DNA of 64,000 nt from an uncultured Lachnospiraceae bacterium (GTDB lineage Bacteria > Bacillota > Clostridia > Lachnospirales > Lachnospiraceae): assembly GCA_902775485.1 (NCBI GenBank), contig CACYMJ010000009.1:1-64000 (forward strand), in the 5' to 3' direction. Under the pieces are notes generated by a model, which saw only the letters and a program-made list of their open reading frames with translations, had not been told where the DNA came from and ran no database searches. A program made the position numbers and the translations under genes. Below, piece by piece: positions 8,211 through 17,859 of this stretch. Within the stretch, counting starts at the first letter, position 1. Every line of letters starts with the position of its first letter.

Positions 8211-9149
8211 TCAGTGAGATGTCTTTCGGATGTTCGAATCGATCAGTCTGTTGAACCCGAGCCACCCCTCATCCGATGTTGACGAAAAGATCTCTTTCAT
8301 CGTCTCCATTTTGGCATCGGTATTATCGGCAAAATGAAGAGCAACCGCCTCCATGAGTGCAGGTTTTTTGGGTGATCCGAATTCGTATTCGCCGTGATGA
8401 GCCAGAATGCAGTGTGTTACTTCGGCATACAGTTTCTGAGGAAAATCACCGATCTTATCCATTTTTTCCATGGCCATATGCGCACCCATTACAATATGTC
8501 CCATCAGCTGGCCTTCATCCGTATAATCATTCTGGGGAAAATCGGACAGCTCCCTTGTCTTGCCGATATCGTGGAGTATGGCAACGGTAATGAGCAGATC
8601 CCTGTTGAGCATCGGATACGCTTTCGAATAATACTCACAAAGATTTGTCACGGAAAGCGTGTGTTCCAAAAGTCCTCCCATAAATCCGTGATGGACCGCC
8701 TTGGCCGCAGAACTCTTTTTAAACTTCTTTGCAAAATCCTCATCCGAAAAGAATGAATCAAGCAGTTTTTTAAGGAACGGATTTTTTACGCTGTTTATAT
8801 GTTCCGAAAGCTGTGTCCACATTTCATCGATATCCCGCTCCGAGACAGGAACGTAATCTTTGGGATCGTATTCGCCTTCACTGCATTTTCTGACCCGCTT
8901 TATACTCAGCTGATTGGCGCCCTGGTAACTGTTTACGACAGCATTTACCATTACATAATCAAGCACATCAAAATCTTCGATCCCGGCCGAATTTGGCTCC
9001 CATATCATTGCATCGACATTTCCGGTTTTATCGGAAAGTACAACCTTTTCGTATGGTTTACCTGTTTTCGTAAGATCCGATTTTTTGGATTTGACAAGGT
9101 ATATCTCGTTGATACCTTCGCCTTCCCTTAACGATTCTATATATCTCAT
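8211..9149 (-). CDS. yhaM: 3'-5' exoribonuclease YhaM family (OB fold plus HD domain)
   Basis: The protein has 312 residues. The first 100 form an OB-fold nucleic-acid-binding domain (KPYEKVVLSDKTGNVDAMIWEP). The rest is an HD-domain nuclease with HHGFMGGLLEHTLSV, the metal-binding ILHDIGK and the later ILAHHGEYEFGSPKKP. In Bacillus, YhaM is a Mn-dependent 3'-5' exonuclease that trims RNA ends. The start overlaps the stop of the upstream protease-like gene by four bases, and the gene leads directly into rlmD, so the three form one transcription unit. Confidence 0.9.
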   Translation of the reverse strand: MRYIESLREGEGINEIYLVKSKKSDLTKTGKPYEKVVLSDKTGNVDAMIWEPNSAGIEDFDVLDYVMVNAVVNSYQGANQLSIKRVRKCSEGEYDPKDYVPVSERDIDEMWTQLSEHINSVKNPFLKKLLDSFFSDEDFAKKFKKSSAAKAVHHGFMGGLLEHTLSVTNLCEYYSKAYPMLNRDLLITVAILHDIGKTRELSDFPQNDYTDEGQLMGHIVMGAHMAMEKMDKIGDFPQKLYAEVTHCILAHHGEYEFGSPKKPALMEAVALHFADNTDAKMETMKEIFSSTSDEGWLGFNRLIDSNIRKTSH

Positions 9150-10573
9150 CTGAGTTCCTCCAGTATGACTTCATATGTCATCTCTGTATAACCTTCGCGC
9201 CCCGGCCTTTCCAGGGTAACAGTGACCGTATCCTGAGGCTGGTACTTGAGTATCGCCTGCTTATAATCCGTAAATGACTCGATCTCTATGGTCCCTATCT
9301 TTTTTATGACATCCCCGTTTCTGATACCGATCTCCATTGCAGGAGAATCCGGAACTACTTCCTTCACGTATGCACCGTAGGGGACGTTTCTTTCGCTGTT
9401 CGCCTCAGGTGTGACATCCGTTCCGATTATACCGAGAGTCGCCAGCATCTGTCCGTTTGATATTTTTTCTATGCTGTCCGATATGTCGGATACGGAATAT
9501 GCCCGTAAAAGGTTCGGCATGTTTCCGGACATCTCTTCATGACAGATTATCCCGACTATCCTGCCGTTATAATTGACCAGAACGCCACTTGCCACAGTAC
9601 TTGCATATATATCCGTGGAAATGATGTGAACGTTTGAATCTTCCTTATCAAGGACAAAAGAGTTGGATGTGATCTGGCCCATCCCTACCGAACCGGCGGT
9701 CCCGTATGGTGCTCCGACAGCCACGATCGGTACCCCGACAGCCGATGTTGCCAGACTTCCGAACTGCGCCATCTCGATATGTTCTTTTGTCTTCTCCTCA
9801 AGCCGTTCAAGATCTACCGAAATTATACACAGGTTTGTATTGATATCCGCATTCTTGACTCTTGCTGCATATACTGTCCCGTCATTGAATGTCACCCTCA
9901 CATTCTTTGCTCTGTGAAGGATATCCGACGGAGAGATTATAAGCAGCTCTTTTCCGTTATCGGCAATGATCAGGCCTGTTGTCGAATTGTTATTCTCATA
10001 AGCGTTGTTGAACCAATCTGTATTGGAGCTGATCCCGGATACAGTTACAAGACTCTTTTGCGTTGTTTCCGCTATGGTCGATATCTTACGCAAAAGAGAT
10101 CTGTAGTCATCAAGTTCCAGATCCTTCTCTATTGTCTCGACAATATTGTTTACAACGACTTCCTTCTCGTCGTCTTCCTTTGCATCGACACTGTCATTAT
10201 CCGCTGTGTCTGTCTGATCAATCTTCTCATCCTCTTCCGTGGGTTGATTATCGGTTGTATTATCATCCTCGGGCGGAACAAAAGGTTCTACGGGATCATC
10301 ATCAACCAAAGGCTCGTCAACCGCAACGGATACCGGCTTGGTCTCTTCTACAGGATACAGATATGCCTGTATCCTGGGAAGGCATATCGCAAAAGTAATA
10401 CTCGCACACACTCCAAACAGCACGGCCAGTACGATCGTGACCAGTACTTTTCTGAAGAACTTGCGCTTATTGACCGGACGTTTTTTTACAGTCTCGGTAA
10501 TGAACTCATATTTATCCGCACTTTCACCCGATGCGGAGTTTTCATCAGCTATATTGCGTTCGTTTTCTTCCAT
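9146..10573 (-). CDS. HtrA-like membrane protein with PDZ domain, probable pseudoprotease
   Basis: I chose ATG at 10573 with GGGTG just upstream, over an ATG six codons earlier without a ribosome site. One membrane segment (VLVTIVLAVLFGVCASITFAI) follows a short cytoplasmic tail. An acidic linker leads to a trypsin-like domain (about residues 180-360) and a C-terminal PDZ domain (GAYVKEVVPDSPAMEIGIRNGD). The fold is recognisable, but the triad looks broken. Where HtrA has NHV the sequence reads LLIISPSDIL, and TDLAV reads TNLCI. The serine loop GNSGGP is changed to VASGVL. It is therefore more likely a scaffold or sensor than a protease. Confidence 0.7.
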   Translation of the reverse strand: MEENERNIADENSASGESADKYEFITETVKKRPVNKRKFFRKVLVTIVLAVLFGVCASITFAICLPRIQAYLYPVEETKPVSVAVDEPLVDDDPVEPFVPPEDDNTTDNQPTEEDEKIDQTDTADNDSVDAKEDDEKEVVVNNIVETIEKDLELDDYRSLLRKISTIAETTQKSLVTVSGISSNTDWFNNAYENNNSTTGLIIADNGKELLIISPSDILHRAKNVRVTFNDGTVYAARVKNADINTNLCIISVDLERLEEKTKEHIEMAQFGSLATSAVGVPIVAVGAPYGTAGSVGMGQITSNSFVLDKEDSNVHIISTDIYASTVASGVLVNYNGRIVGIICHEEMSGNMPNLLRAYSVSDISDSIEKISNGQMLATLGIIGTDVTPEANSERNVPYGAYVKEVVPDSPAMEIGIRNGDVIKKIGTIEIESFTDYKQAILKYQPQDTVTVTLERPGREGYTEMTYEVILEELR

Positions 10574-10659
10574 TTGTTCACCCGTGATCATATAACTGCA
10601 ATCTGAATGTTAATTATACAAAAAATCCTGTAAATCCACAACTTAAACCGTGGCGTTCA

Positions 10660-10688
10660 TTGCCTGATAAACCTTTTTCTGATATCAT
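10660..10688 (+). promoter_or_regulatory. Promoter of mutS2, probably giving a leaderless mRNA
   Basis: TTGCCT at 10660-10665 and TATCAT at 10683-10688 are separated by 17 bases. Only nine bases separate the -10 box from the mutS2 ATG at 10698, and no Shine-Dalgarno sequence is present. Transcription should therefore start within a few bases of the start codon. Confidence 0.55.
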
Positions 10689-10697
10689 GTTTTCGTT

Positions 10698-13037
10698 ATG
10701 AACAGGAAATCTCTGACTACGCTTGAATTCAACAAAATAACACAGATGCTCTCAGAGCATACATCCACCGAACTCGGCAGAGAAAAGGCCCTTTTGCTGA
10801 TGCCCTCTGATAAACTGTTTGACATAGAGCTTCTCCAGCAAAACACCGAGGATGCGACAAGCCGTATCCTTCGAAACGGATCGATATCGTTTATGGCGCG
10901 AAAGAGCATGATTGAAAGTGTTGTAAGGCTCAGAAAAGGCAGCGCCCTTACAGCCTCAGACCTTCTTGCAACAGCTCTTTTACTTGAAAACGTCCAAAGA
11001 GTCAGATCATACGGGGCGGATTGCGAAAACACCGATTCTCTTTCGGATCTGTTCTCGGTCCTTGCACCTCTTTCCACGATATGCAAGGAGATCAGAAGAT
11101 GCATTCTTTCGGAAGACGAGATAGCCGACAACGCAAGCAGCGCACTTGGCAGCATCAGGCGGAAAATGAAATCGGCAAACGACAAGATACACTCCCAGTT
11201 GTCAAAAATGGTCGGAGATACATATCGTACATACCTTCAGGATGCAGTGATCACGATGCGGAACGGCAGATACTGCATTCCCGTCAAATCAGAATATAAG
11301 AACAACGTTCCCGGCATGATCCATGATCAGTCGTCAAGCGCATCTACTTTTTTCATAGAGCCCGCTGCCGTGGTTTCGCTCAATAACGAAATCCGGGAAC
11401 TTGAGATCGAAGAGGCGAAAGAGATCGAGATAATACTCTCAAACCTTTCGGATCTGTGCCGTGAACATGCGGATGAGATAGAAGCAGATATCTCAACCCT
11501 TTCGGAACTTGACCTGATCTTTGCAAAGGGCGCACTTGCTCTGGAACTTAAAGCATCAAGACCCGTATATAACGAAAATGGAATCATAAACCTCCACGCG
11601 GCAAGACATCCTCTTCTTCCCGCAGATACGGCGGTTCCGGTTGATATTTCACTTGGTGATGAATATGACCTTCTCGTTATAACAGGTCCGAATACCGGAG
11701 GAAAAACCGTATGTCTGAAAACCGTCGGCCTGTTGTCACTCATGGGCCAGGCAGGTCTTCATATTCCCGCAAAGGACAGAAGCGAACTGTCGGTATTTCA
11801 TGATGTATTTGCGGATATAGGCGATGAGCAGAGTATTGAACAGAGTCTGTCTACATTCTCTTCCCACATGAAGAATATTGTCAGGATATTAAAGGATGCT
11901 GACTCCCACAGTCTGTGTCTGTTTGATGAACTCGGTGCCGGAACCGACCCTGTTGAAGGGGCGGCTCTTGCGATCGCCATACTTGATACCCTCCATGAAA
12001 AGGGCATCCGCACGATGGCATCCACACATTACAGCGAGCTCAAGATATATGCTCTTAACACCTCAGGTGTGGAAAATGCAGGATGTGAGTTCGATACGGA
12101 ATCTCTCAAGCCCACATATAAACTGCTGACGGGAATACCGGGGAAAAGTAATGCTTTTGCCATATCACAAAAGCTCGGACTGCCCGATGGGATCATTGAT
12201 AAAGCCAGGGAACAGATATCGGAAAACGACTCGTCGTTTGAAGATGTCATAGTCAGGCTTGAAAAAGACCGCGTCACACTTGAAGAGAACCGGCGTGAAA
12301 TCGAAAGATACAAGCACGACATTGAAGTACTGAAAAACACATATGAAAAACGTCAGGAAAAAATGGACCAGTCAAAGGAGCGTATCTTAAATGAGGCAAA
12401 GGAGGAAGCCCGCTTAATTTTAAAACAGGCTAAAGACCTTGCCGACTCCGTGATAAGGGATATAAACAAGGGCGGCGATATCAGGGATCTCGAATCCGGC
12501 CGGTCAAAACTGCGTGATGCGATCAATTCCAACAGTCCCGCAAATAAGGTTAAAATACCAAAATCGGCTGCAAAGCACAAAGCATCCGATTTTAAGATAG
12601 GTACCGATGTAAGGATCATTTCCATGGATCTTACCGGTCACGTCCATACAAATCCCGATCCAAGGGGCAATCTTTCGGTTCAATGTGGTATTATGAATAT
12701 AAACACGAACATCTCGGATCTGGAGATAACGGAGCCCGATAAGAACACAGCCAAAAAGGCCGTCCATCACGCCAGCCTTTCCAAGGCAGCGAATATTTCA
12801 TCGGAGATCAACCTCATCGGTCTGAAAGTTGACGAGGCTATCCCGAAACTGGATAAATATCTGGATGACGCATACCTGTCACATCTGACAACCGTACGTA
12901 TAGTTCACGGAAAAGGTACGGGGGCATTAAGATCAGCTGTGACGACGCATCTGAAAAAAGTCTCTTATGTTTCATCCTTCCGCGCAGGCGAATTCGGCGA
13001 GGGAGATGCAGGTGTAACAATTGTGGAATTCAAGTAA
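10698..13037 (+). CDS. mutS2: MutS2 (endonuclease MutS2 / ribosome rescue ATPase)
   Basis: The protein has 779 residues, close to the usual length. It shows the MutS2 core and ATPase with Walker A ITGPNTGGKT (about residue 328), FADIGDEQSIEQSLSTFSSH, and Walker B LFDELGAGTDPVEGAAL. A long coiled coil lies at about residues 515-620, and a C-terminal Smr domain has HGKGTGALR. The LDLRG-type motif at the start of Smr reads INLIGLKVDEA, so that catalytic Asp may be absent. MutS2 is reported to act on stalled or collided ribosomes in Bacillus and to suppress recombination elsewhere. It probably shares a transcript with the two-component genes 12 bases downstream. Confidence 0.95.
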   Translation: MNRKSLTTLEFNKITQMLSEHTSTELGREKALLLMPSDKLFDIELLQQNTEDATSRILRNGSISFMARKSMIESVVRLRKGSALTASDLLATALLLENVQRVRSYGADCENTDSLSDLFSVLAPLSTICKEIRRCILSEDEIADNASSALGSIRRKMKSANDKIHSQLSKMVGDTYRTYLQDAVITMRNGRYCIPVKSEYKNNVPGMIHDQSSSASTFFIEPAAVVSLNNEIRELEIEEAKEIEIILSNLSDLCREHADEIEADISTLSELDLIFAKGALALELKASRPVYNENGIINLHAARHPLLPADTAVPVDISLGDEYDLLVITGPNTGGKTVCLKTVGLLSLMGQAGLHIPAKDRSELSVFHDVFADIGDEQSIEQSLSTFSSHMKNIVRILKDADSHSLCLFDELGAGTDPVEGAALAIAILDTLHEKGIRTMASTHYSELKIYALNTSGVENAGCEFDTESLKPTYKLLTGIPGKSNAFAISQKLGLPDGIIDKAREQISENDSSFEDVIVRLEKDRVTLEENRREIERYKHDIEVLKNTYEKRQEKMDQSKERILNEAKEEARLILKQAKDLADSVIRDINKGGDIRDLESGRSKLRDAINSNSPANKVKIPKSAAKHKASDFKIGTDVRIISMDLTGHVHTNPDPRGNLSVQCGIMNINTNISDLEITEPDKNTAKKAVHHASLSKAANISSEINLIGLKVDEAIPKLDKYLDDAYLSHLTTVRIVHGKGTGALRSAVTTHLKKVSYVSSFRAGEFGEGDAGVTIVEFK

Positions 13038-13049
13038 AGGAGTACTGTA

Positions 13050-13754
13050 ATGGCAGGAAAACAGAAGATCCTGATAGTGGATGATGACGAAAACATCGCC
13101 GAGCTTATTGAACTGTATCTGACAAAGGAGTGCTTTGATACCAAGATCGTCAATGACGGCGAATCTGCTCTTGCGGTCTATGAATCATACGAGCCTAATC
13201 TCATACTGCTCGATCTGATGCTCCCCGGAATAGACGGCTACCAGGTCTGCCGCGAGATCAGATCCAAAAATCCCACTCCCATAATCATGCTTTCGGCAAA
13301 AGGTGAAGTATTTGACAAGGTTCTCGGTCTTGAGCTGGGTGCGGATGACTATATGGAAAAACCTTTTGATTCCAAGGAACTCGTTGCCAGGGTAAAAGCA
13401 GTCCTGCGCAGATGTACCCAGTCCAAAACTCCGGCGCCTACCGCGGATACCAAGGTCGTTGAGTATCCCGATCTTGTTATCAGTCTCAATGACTATTCCG
13501 TAATGTATAACGGTCAGTATCTCGACATGCCGCCGAAGGAGATAGAATTGCTCTTTTTCCTGGCCTCACAGCCCAATCAGGTATTTACCAGAGAACAGCT
13601 TCTTGATCACATCTGGGGATATGAATACGCGGGGGATACGAGAACCGTCGACGTGCATATCAAGAGACTTCGTGAAAAGATCAACGATCACGAAGCCTGG
13701 AGACTCCATACCGTATGGGGTGTAGGATATAAATTTGAGGCCAGATCCCAATGA
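13050..13754 (+). CDS. OmpR/PhoB-family response regulator
   Basis: The protein has 234 residues. The receiver domain shows the acidic pair VDDDEN, the phosphorylation Asp in LILLDLMLPGIDGY and the switch Lys in MEKPFD. The C-terminal winged helix has the expected FTREQLLDHIWGYEY and RTVDVHIKRLREKI. AAAGGAG precedes the start. The histidine kinase gene follows with a four-base overlap. The signal and the target genes are not evident from the neighbours. Confidence 0.95.
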   Translation: MAGKQKILIVDDDENIAELIELYLTKECFDTKIVNDGESALAVYESYEPNLILLDLMLPGIDGYQVCREIRSKNPTPIIMLSAKGEVFDKVLGLELGADDYMEKPFDSKELVARVKAVLRRCTQSKTPAPTADTKVVEYPDLVISLNDYSVMYNGQYLDMPPKEIELLFFLASQPNQVFTREQLLDHIWGYEYAGDTRTVDVHIKRLREKINDHEAWRLHTVWGVGYKFEARSQ

Positions 13755-15172
13755 AAAAAAACCACAAACTGTATTACAAGTTCATACTTGCATACGTTTG
13801 TTTTGCAGCGCTTTGCATTATTGTGGTTTTAACGATCACGTCTCCCATATCATACGGATTTCTTGTAAGGCAGAAGGCTGCCGAACTGTACAAAAGTGCA
13901 AACGAGATCAGCAATACCTATGCCGAATTCTTCTATGACGATGCCATATCAAACGAAGACGTAAAACAACAGCTGAACGTTGCCGGTGATTTTTCATCTC
14001 TTGTTATATGGATAATGAACATTGACGGAGAGGTCATCTACAGTTCCGAAAATTCCTCTACCTTTACCGTGGAAGACTTTGCCGACGAGAACACGAGCAG
14101 AAGCTTCTACCGTGAGGGTGATTTCTACGGACATTTTAACGAGGAAATGCTCTCGGTGCTTGCCCCCATAACATACAACTATAACCTGAAAGGTTATGTC
14201 GTAGTGCATTCCCCCACAACAAAGATACGTGAACAGCGAAACGATCTGAACCTGATAATACTTGCAACGGTAGCTGTGGTATTTGTACTTTCCACTTTCA
14301 TACTTATCGTTTTCACGGATGTTGTCTACATCCCCTTAAAAAAGATCACAAAGGCCACCGAAGCATATGCGGAAGGCGATTTTACGTACCCCATCGATAT
14401 TGACAAAAATGACGAGATAGGATACCTTGCGGCTTCCCTGACGTATATGGCCGACAAGCTTTCTCATTTTGAGGATGATCAGAAAAAATTCATTGCAAAC
14501 GTGTCCCATGACTTTCGCTCACCGTTGACCTCGATGAAGGGTTATCTTGAAGCCATGGCCGATGGAACGATCCCGCCGGATCAGCATGAAAAATATCTCA
14601 AGATCGTCAAGAACGAAACCGAACGTCTGACGAAGCTTACCAACAATCTTTTGACGCTCAACAATCTTAATATCACCGGTATGAATCTGGATATTACCGA
14701 TTTTGACATCAACAGGACAATAAAGAACACTGTTGCGACCTTCGAAGGAATATGTAAAACAAAACATATTTCTTTTAATCTGGTGTTAACCGGAGAAACA
14801 CTTTATGTGTCGGCTGACAAGGGAAAGATCGAGCAGGTATTGTACAATCTGATAGACAACGCGATCAAATTCAGTAAACCCGATTCTTCGATCAAACTTG
14901 AAACAAGCGAAAAAAACGAAACAATATTCGTATCCGTGAAAGATTCGGGGATTGGAATTCCCAAGGATAATCTGAAACTGATATTTGACAGGTTCTACAA
15001 AACCGATCTTTCAAGAGGACGGGATAAGAAGGGGACGGGACTTGGTCTTTCCATTGTAAAAGAGATAATCAATGCGCATCACGAAAACATAAATGTTATA
15101 TCAACAGTGGACGTTGGAACCGAGTTCATATTCACGCTTCCCAAATCCAAAAACATAGAGGATGACGATTAA
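13751..15172 (+). CDS. Membrane sensor histidine kinase
   Basis: The protein has 473 residues. Two membrane segments (about 9-32 and 163-188) flank an extracytoplasmic sensor domain of about 130 residues. Then come a HAMP domain, the H-box FIANVSHDFRSPLTSMKGYLE, the N-box NLIDNAIKFS, the G1 box DSGIGIP, the F box FDRFYKTD and the G2 box GTGLGLSIVKEI. All catalytic motifs are intact. It is the partner of the response regulator just upstream. Its stop codon lies in the loop of a terminator hairpin shared with the convergent aminotransferase gene. Confidence 0.95.
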   Translation: MKKNHKLYYKFILAYVCFAALCIIVVLTITSPISYGFLVRQKAAELYKSANEISNTYAEFFYDDAISNEDVKQQLNVAGDFSSLVIWIMNIDGEVIYSSENSSTFTVEDFADENTSRSFYREGDFYGHFNEEMLSVLAPITYNYNLKGYVVVHSPTTKIREQRNDLNLIILATVAVVFVLSTFILIVFTDVVYIPLKKITKATEAYAEGDFTYPIDIDKNDEIGYLAASLTYMADKLSHFEDDQKKFIANVSHDFRSPLTSMKGYLEAMADGTIPPDQHEKYLKIVKNETERLTKLTNNLLTLNNLNITGMNLDITDFDINRTIKNTVATFEGICKTKHISFNLVLTGETLYVSADKGKIEQVLYNLIDNAIKFSKPDSSIKLETSEKNETIFVSVKDSGIGIPKDNLKLIFDRFYKTDLSRGRDKKGTGLGLSIVKEIINAHHENINVISTVDVGTEFIFTLPKSKNIEDDD

Positions 15173-15187
15173 CGTCATCCTCTTTTT
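15158..15187. terminator. Bidirectional terminator between histidine kinase and aminotransferase genes
   Basis: A perfect ten-base stem, GAGGATGACG at 15158-15167 and CGTCATCCTC at 15173-15182, has a five-base loop and is followed by TTTTT. It overlaps the last codons of the plus-strand kinase gene and the end of the minus-strand aminotransferase gene, so it can end both transcripts. Confidence 0.85.
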
Positions 15188-16344
15188 CTGAGTTCTTCCA
15201 CAAATTCCACAAGTCTTCCCATTGCAATCTTCAGTCTTTCAAGCGAATATGCATATGATATTCGGAGAAATCCCTCTCCGCTTGAGCCGAATGCGGTTCC
15301 CGGTACAACTGCTACATTCTGCGCATCTAGGAAGGCAAATGCAAATTCCTCACTCGTCATACCAAACTCTCTGATATCCGGAAATACGTAAAACGCGCCA
15401 AACGGTTCAAAACAGGGAAGGTTCATTTCCTTGAACGCATTCATGAGGAAATTTCTTCTCTGGTTGTATGAAGTCCTCATCTTTTTTACGTCTTCATCCC
15501 CGTTTTTGAGTGCTTCAACCGCTGCATACTGACTGGTCGTAGGAGCACACATTATTGCAAACTGATGGATCTTTGTCATCTGTGTAATGATCTCGGCAGG
15601 TCCCATTGCATAGCCGAGTCTCCATCCCGTCATAGCATATGCTTTTGAAAATCCGTTTATAACGATCGTTCTCTCCTTCATACCGGGGATCGATGCTATC
15701 GACACGTGATCTCCCTTGTAGGAAAGTTCCGCATATATCTCATCCGAAAGTACAAAGATATCCTTTTCGATACATATCTTCGCTATCTTTTCAAGATCTT
15801 CCTTCTCCATGATCGCTCCCGTCGGGTTATTGGGAAACGGAAGAACAAGTATCTTGGTCTTATCCGTTATGGCTTCCTCAAGCTCCTCTGCAGTCAGCCT
15901 GAATTCATCCTCATTTTTGAGTTCGATTATGACAGGCTTTGCTCCCGCAAGTATCGCACAAGGTTCGTATGATACGTAACTGGGCTGGGGGACTATAACT
16001 TCATCCTGCGGATCTATCATCGCGCGGATCGCTATATCTATAGCTTCAGAACCCCCGACAGTGATTATCGTCTCCGTTTTAGGATCATAGGAAACTCCGA
16101 ATCTTCTTCTGTAGTAGTTGCATATCTCATTTCTCAGTTCCATGAGCCCGGAATTGGAAGTATAGAATGTCCTTCCCTTCTCAAGCGAGTATATGCCTTC
16201 GTCTCTGATATGCCACGGAGTATCAAAATCCGGTTCTCCGACACCGAGTGAGATCGCATCCGCACGTTCGCTCGCTATATCAAAGAATTTTCTGATACCC
16301 GAAGGTTTGATGCTGACTATCGTCTGTGACAGAGGATTTCTCAT
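15175..16344 (-). CDS. Class I PLP-dependent aminotransferase
   Basis: The protein has 389 residues, the standard fold-type I length. Motifs include SLGVGEPDFDTPWHI, the PLP-phosphate region TVGGSEAIDIA, PFPNNPTGA, LSDEIYAELSY and the Schiff-base Lys in INGFSKAYAMTGWRLGY. It belongs to the aspartate/aromatic aminotransferase group (AspC/PatA-like). The exact substrate is open. The gene overlaps the stop of an Lrp-type regulator by four bases, which suggests that it is under amino-acid-responsive control. Confidence 0.9.
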   Translation of the reverse strand: MRNPLSQTIVSIKPSGIRKFFDIASERADAISLGVGEPDFDTPWHIRDEGIYSLEKGRTFYTSNSGLMELRNEICNYYRRRFGVSYDPKTETIITVGGSEAIDIAIRAMIDPQDEVIVPQPSYVSYEPCAILAGAKPVIIELKNEDEFRLTAEELEEAITDKTKILVLPFPNNPTGAIMEKEDLEKIAKICIEKDIFVLSDEIYAELSYKGDHVSIASIPGMKERTIVINGFSKAYAMTGWRLGYAMGPAEIITQMTKIHQFAIMCAPTTSQYAAVEALKNGDEDVKKMRTSYNQRRNFLMNAFKEMNLPCFEPFGAFYVFPDIREFGMTSEEFAFAFLDAQNVAVVPGTAFGSSGEGFLRISYAYSLERLKIAMGRLVEFVEELRKRG

Positions 16345-16823
16345 GGTGTCATTATCATCCTTTCATCTTCGTTCTTGCTGTTGAGAACGATGCCGTGATC
16401 TTTGTATTTCTTTAATACGAAATGAGTCGTTGTGGAAAGTACCGAATCAAGCGTTGACAGTTTCTGTGAAACAAACGACGATATCTCTCTTAATGTCTTG
16501 CCTTCCATGAAAACAAGCAGATCGAAGCCGCCGCTTATGAGGTATGTGGACTGAACTTCCGGATACTTGTATATCCTTTCCGCTATCTCATCAAATCCCT
16601 TTCCGCGCTGGGGAGAAACCTTTACCTCGATAAGTGCATGGATACGCTCCTGCGTTACCTTATCCCAGTCGATCAGTGTGTGATATCCGCAGATGATGCC
16701 TTCACTCTCCATTGCCGCAAGTTCATTGGCAACATCGATCTCGGTCATTCCGAGACATACCGCCACTTCCTTCAGGTCGATCCTGCTGTTTTTCTCGATG
16801 AAATTTAAGATTTCCTCTCTCAT
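16341..16823 (-). CDS. Lrp/AsnC-family transcriptional regulator
   Basis: ATG at 16823 has AAAGGTG upstream. Longer in-frame starts would run into the previous gene. The product has 160 residues. An N-terminal helix-turn-helix (RIDLKEVAVCLGMTEIDVANELAAMESEGII) is followed by a RAM ligand-binding domain (IHALIEVKVSPQRGKGFDEIAERIY, QSTYLISGGFDLLVFMEG). Such proteins form octamers that sense amino acids. The overlap with the aminotransferase start means they are translated together. Confidence 0.9.
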   Translation of the reverse strand: MREEILNFIEKNSRIDLKEVAVCLGMTEIDVANELAAMESEGIICGYHTLIDWDKVTQERIHALIEVKVSPQRGKGFDEIAERIYKYPEVQSTYLISGGFDLLVFMEGKTLREISSFVSQKLSTLDSVLSTTTHFVLKKYKDHGIVLNSKNEDERMIMTP

Positions 16824-16848
16824 GTAATCACACCTTTCCGTTATGTTA

Positions 16849-17847
16849 TCAGGTTGTCTGTTCATAGATCCTGTACAGTTCGTCCGATTTCGGAGGTTCC
16901 AGAAACCTCTTCGAATCACCGCCAAGAAGCACCCTGTCGTTCCCCTCGGTAACCTTTCCGATCACCGCTGCATTTATGCCGGCATCCTTAAGGCATTTCA
17001 CCACATCGCTTCCCCTGGGCGTCGTGATGAGCATAGATCCGCTCGATATGAGTCCGTAAGGATTGATGCCGAATTCCTCGCAGATCTCAACCGTTTCCTG
17101 TCTTACCGGAATATCAAGAAGATTTATCTCAAGGCCTTTTTTGCTGCTTTCGGCTATTTCCCAGAGTGCTCCCAGTATACCTCCCTCGGTAACATCGTGC
17201 ATTGCGGAAACACCAACAGATACAGCAAGCTTTGCATCCTCTACTACCGACAGATAATCGGAAAAATCTTTTGCGGTTTTTACAAAACGCGGAGAAAACC
17301 TTCTGTTTAATCTTTCTTCTTTTTCCTTGGCGATAATACTTGTGCCTTCAAGTCCTATCCACTTTGTAACAACAACGTCATCGCCCACGCAGGCTCCTGA
17401 CGTTGTGATAAGTCTGTCCTTTTTTACCTTACCGATACCGGTTGCAGTGATGACCGGCTGATTAACAACGGAAGTAACTTCCGTATGTCCGCCGACAGTC
17501 TGGATATTCAACCTGCTGCAGACTTCTTCGACCTGCTGCATGATCATTTTCAGTTCTTCCTCCTCTGTTCCTTCAGGAAGAAGGACTGAAAGCATGATAC
17601 CTATGACCTCGGCTCCGCTTGAAGCTATATCGTTAGCCGTTACGTGTACTGACAATGATCCTATATCATGACTGGTTCCGGTTATCGGATCCGTGGATGT
17701 GACAAATATCTCATCATCGGCAAGTTCTATCGCCGCACAGTCTTCACCTACGCCGGCACCGACGAGTATCTCGCTTCGTCTGGTCTTTATTTGTTTTATT
17801 ATCGATCTTTTAAGTACCGCCTCGGGTACCTTGCCTGTTTTTAACAT
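16849..17847 (-). CDS. AIR synthase-related protein (HypE/PurM-like fold)
   Basis: The protein has 332 residues with the PurM/SelD/ThiL/HypE architecture. Visible features are VGAGVGEDCAAIEL, TDPITGTSHDIGSLSVHVTANDIASSGAEVIG and MHDVTEGGILGALWE. It resembles HypE but lacks the C-terminal Cys tail (PRIC) that carries the cyanate group, and no other hydrogenase-maturation gene is nearby. It therefore probably has another ATP-dependent role. It lies between the VanW-like gene and the Lrp regulator on the same strand. Confidence 0.85.
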   Translation of the reverse strand: MLKTGKVPEAVLKRSIIKQIKTRRSEILVGAGVGEDCAAIELADDEIFVTSTDPITGTSHDIGSLSVHVTANDIASSGAEVIGIMLSVLLPEGTEEEELKMIMQQVEEVCSRLNIQTVGGHTEVTSVVNQPVITATGIGKVKKDRLITTSGACVGDDVVVTKWIGLEGTSIIAKEKEERLNRRFSPRFVKTAKDFSDYLSVVEDAKLAVSVGVSAMHDVTEGGILGALWEIAESSKKGLEINLLDIPVRQETVEICEEFGINPYGLISSGSMLITTPRGSDVVKCLKDAGINAAVIGKVTEGNDRVLLGGDSKRFLEPPKSDELYRIYEQTT

Positions 17848-17859
17848 GTTTAGTGTCCG

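Noticed and set aside
16849..17847. HypE hydrogenase maturation protein
   Set aside because: The fold matches, but the C-terminal Cys tail needed for carbamoyl transfer is absent and no hyp or hydrogenase genes are near. I kept the broader AIR-synthase-related name.
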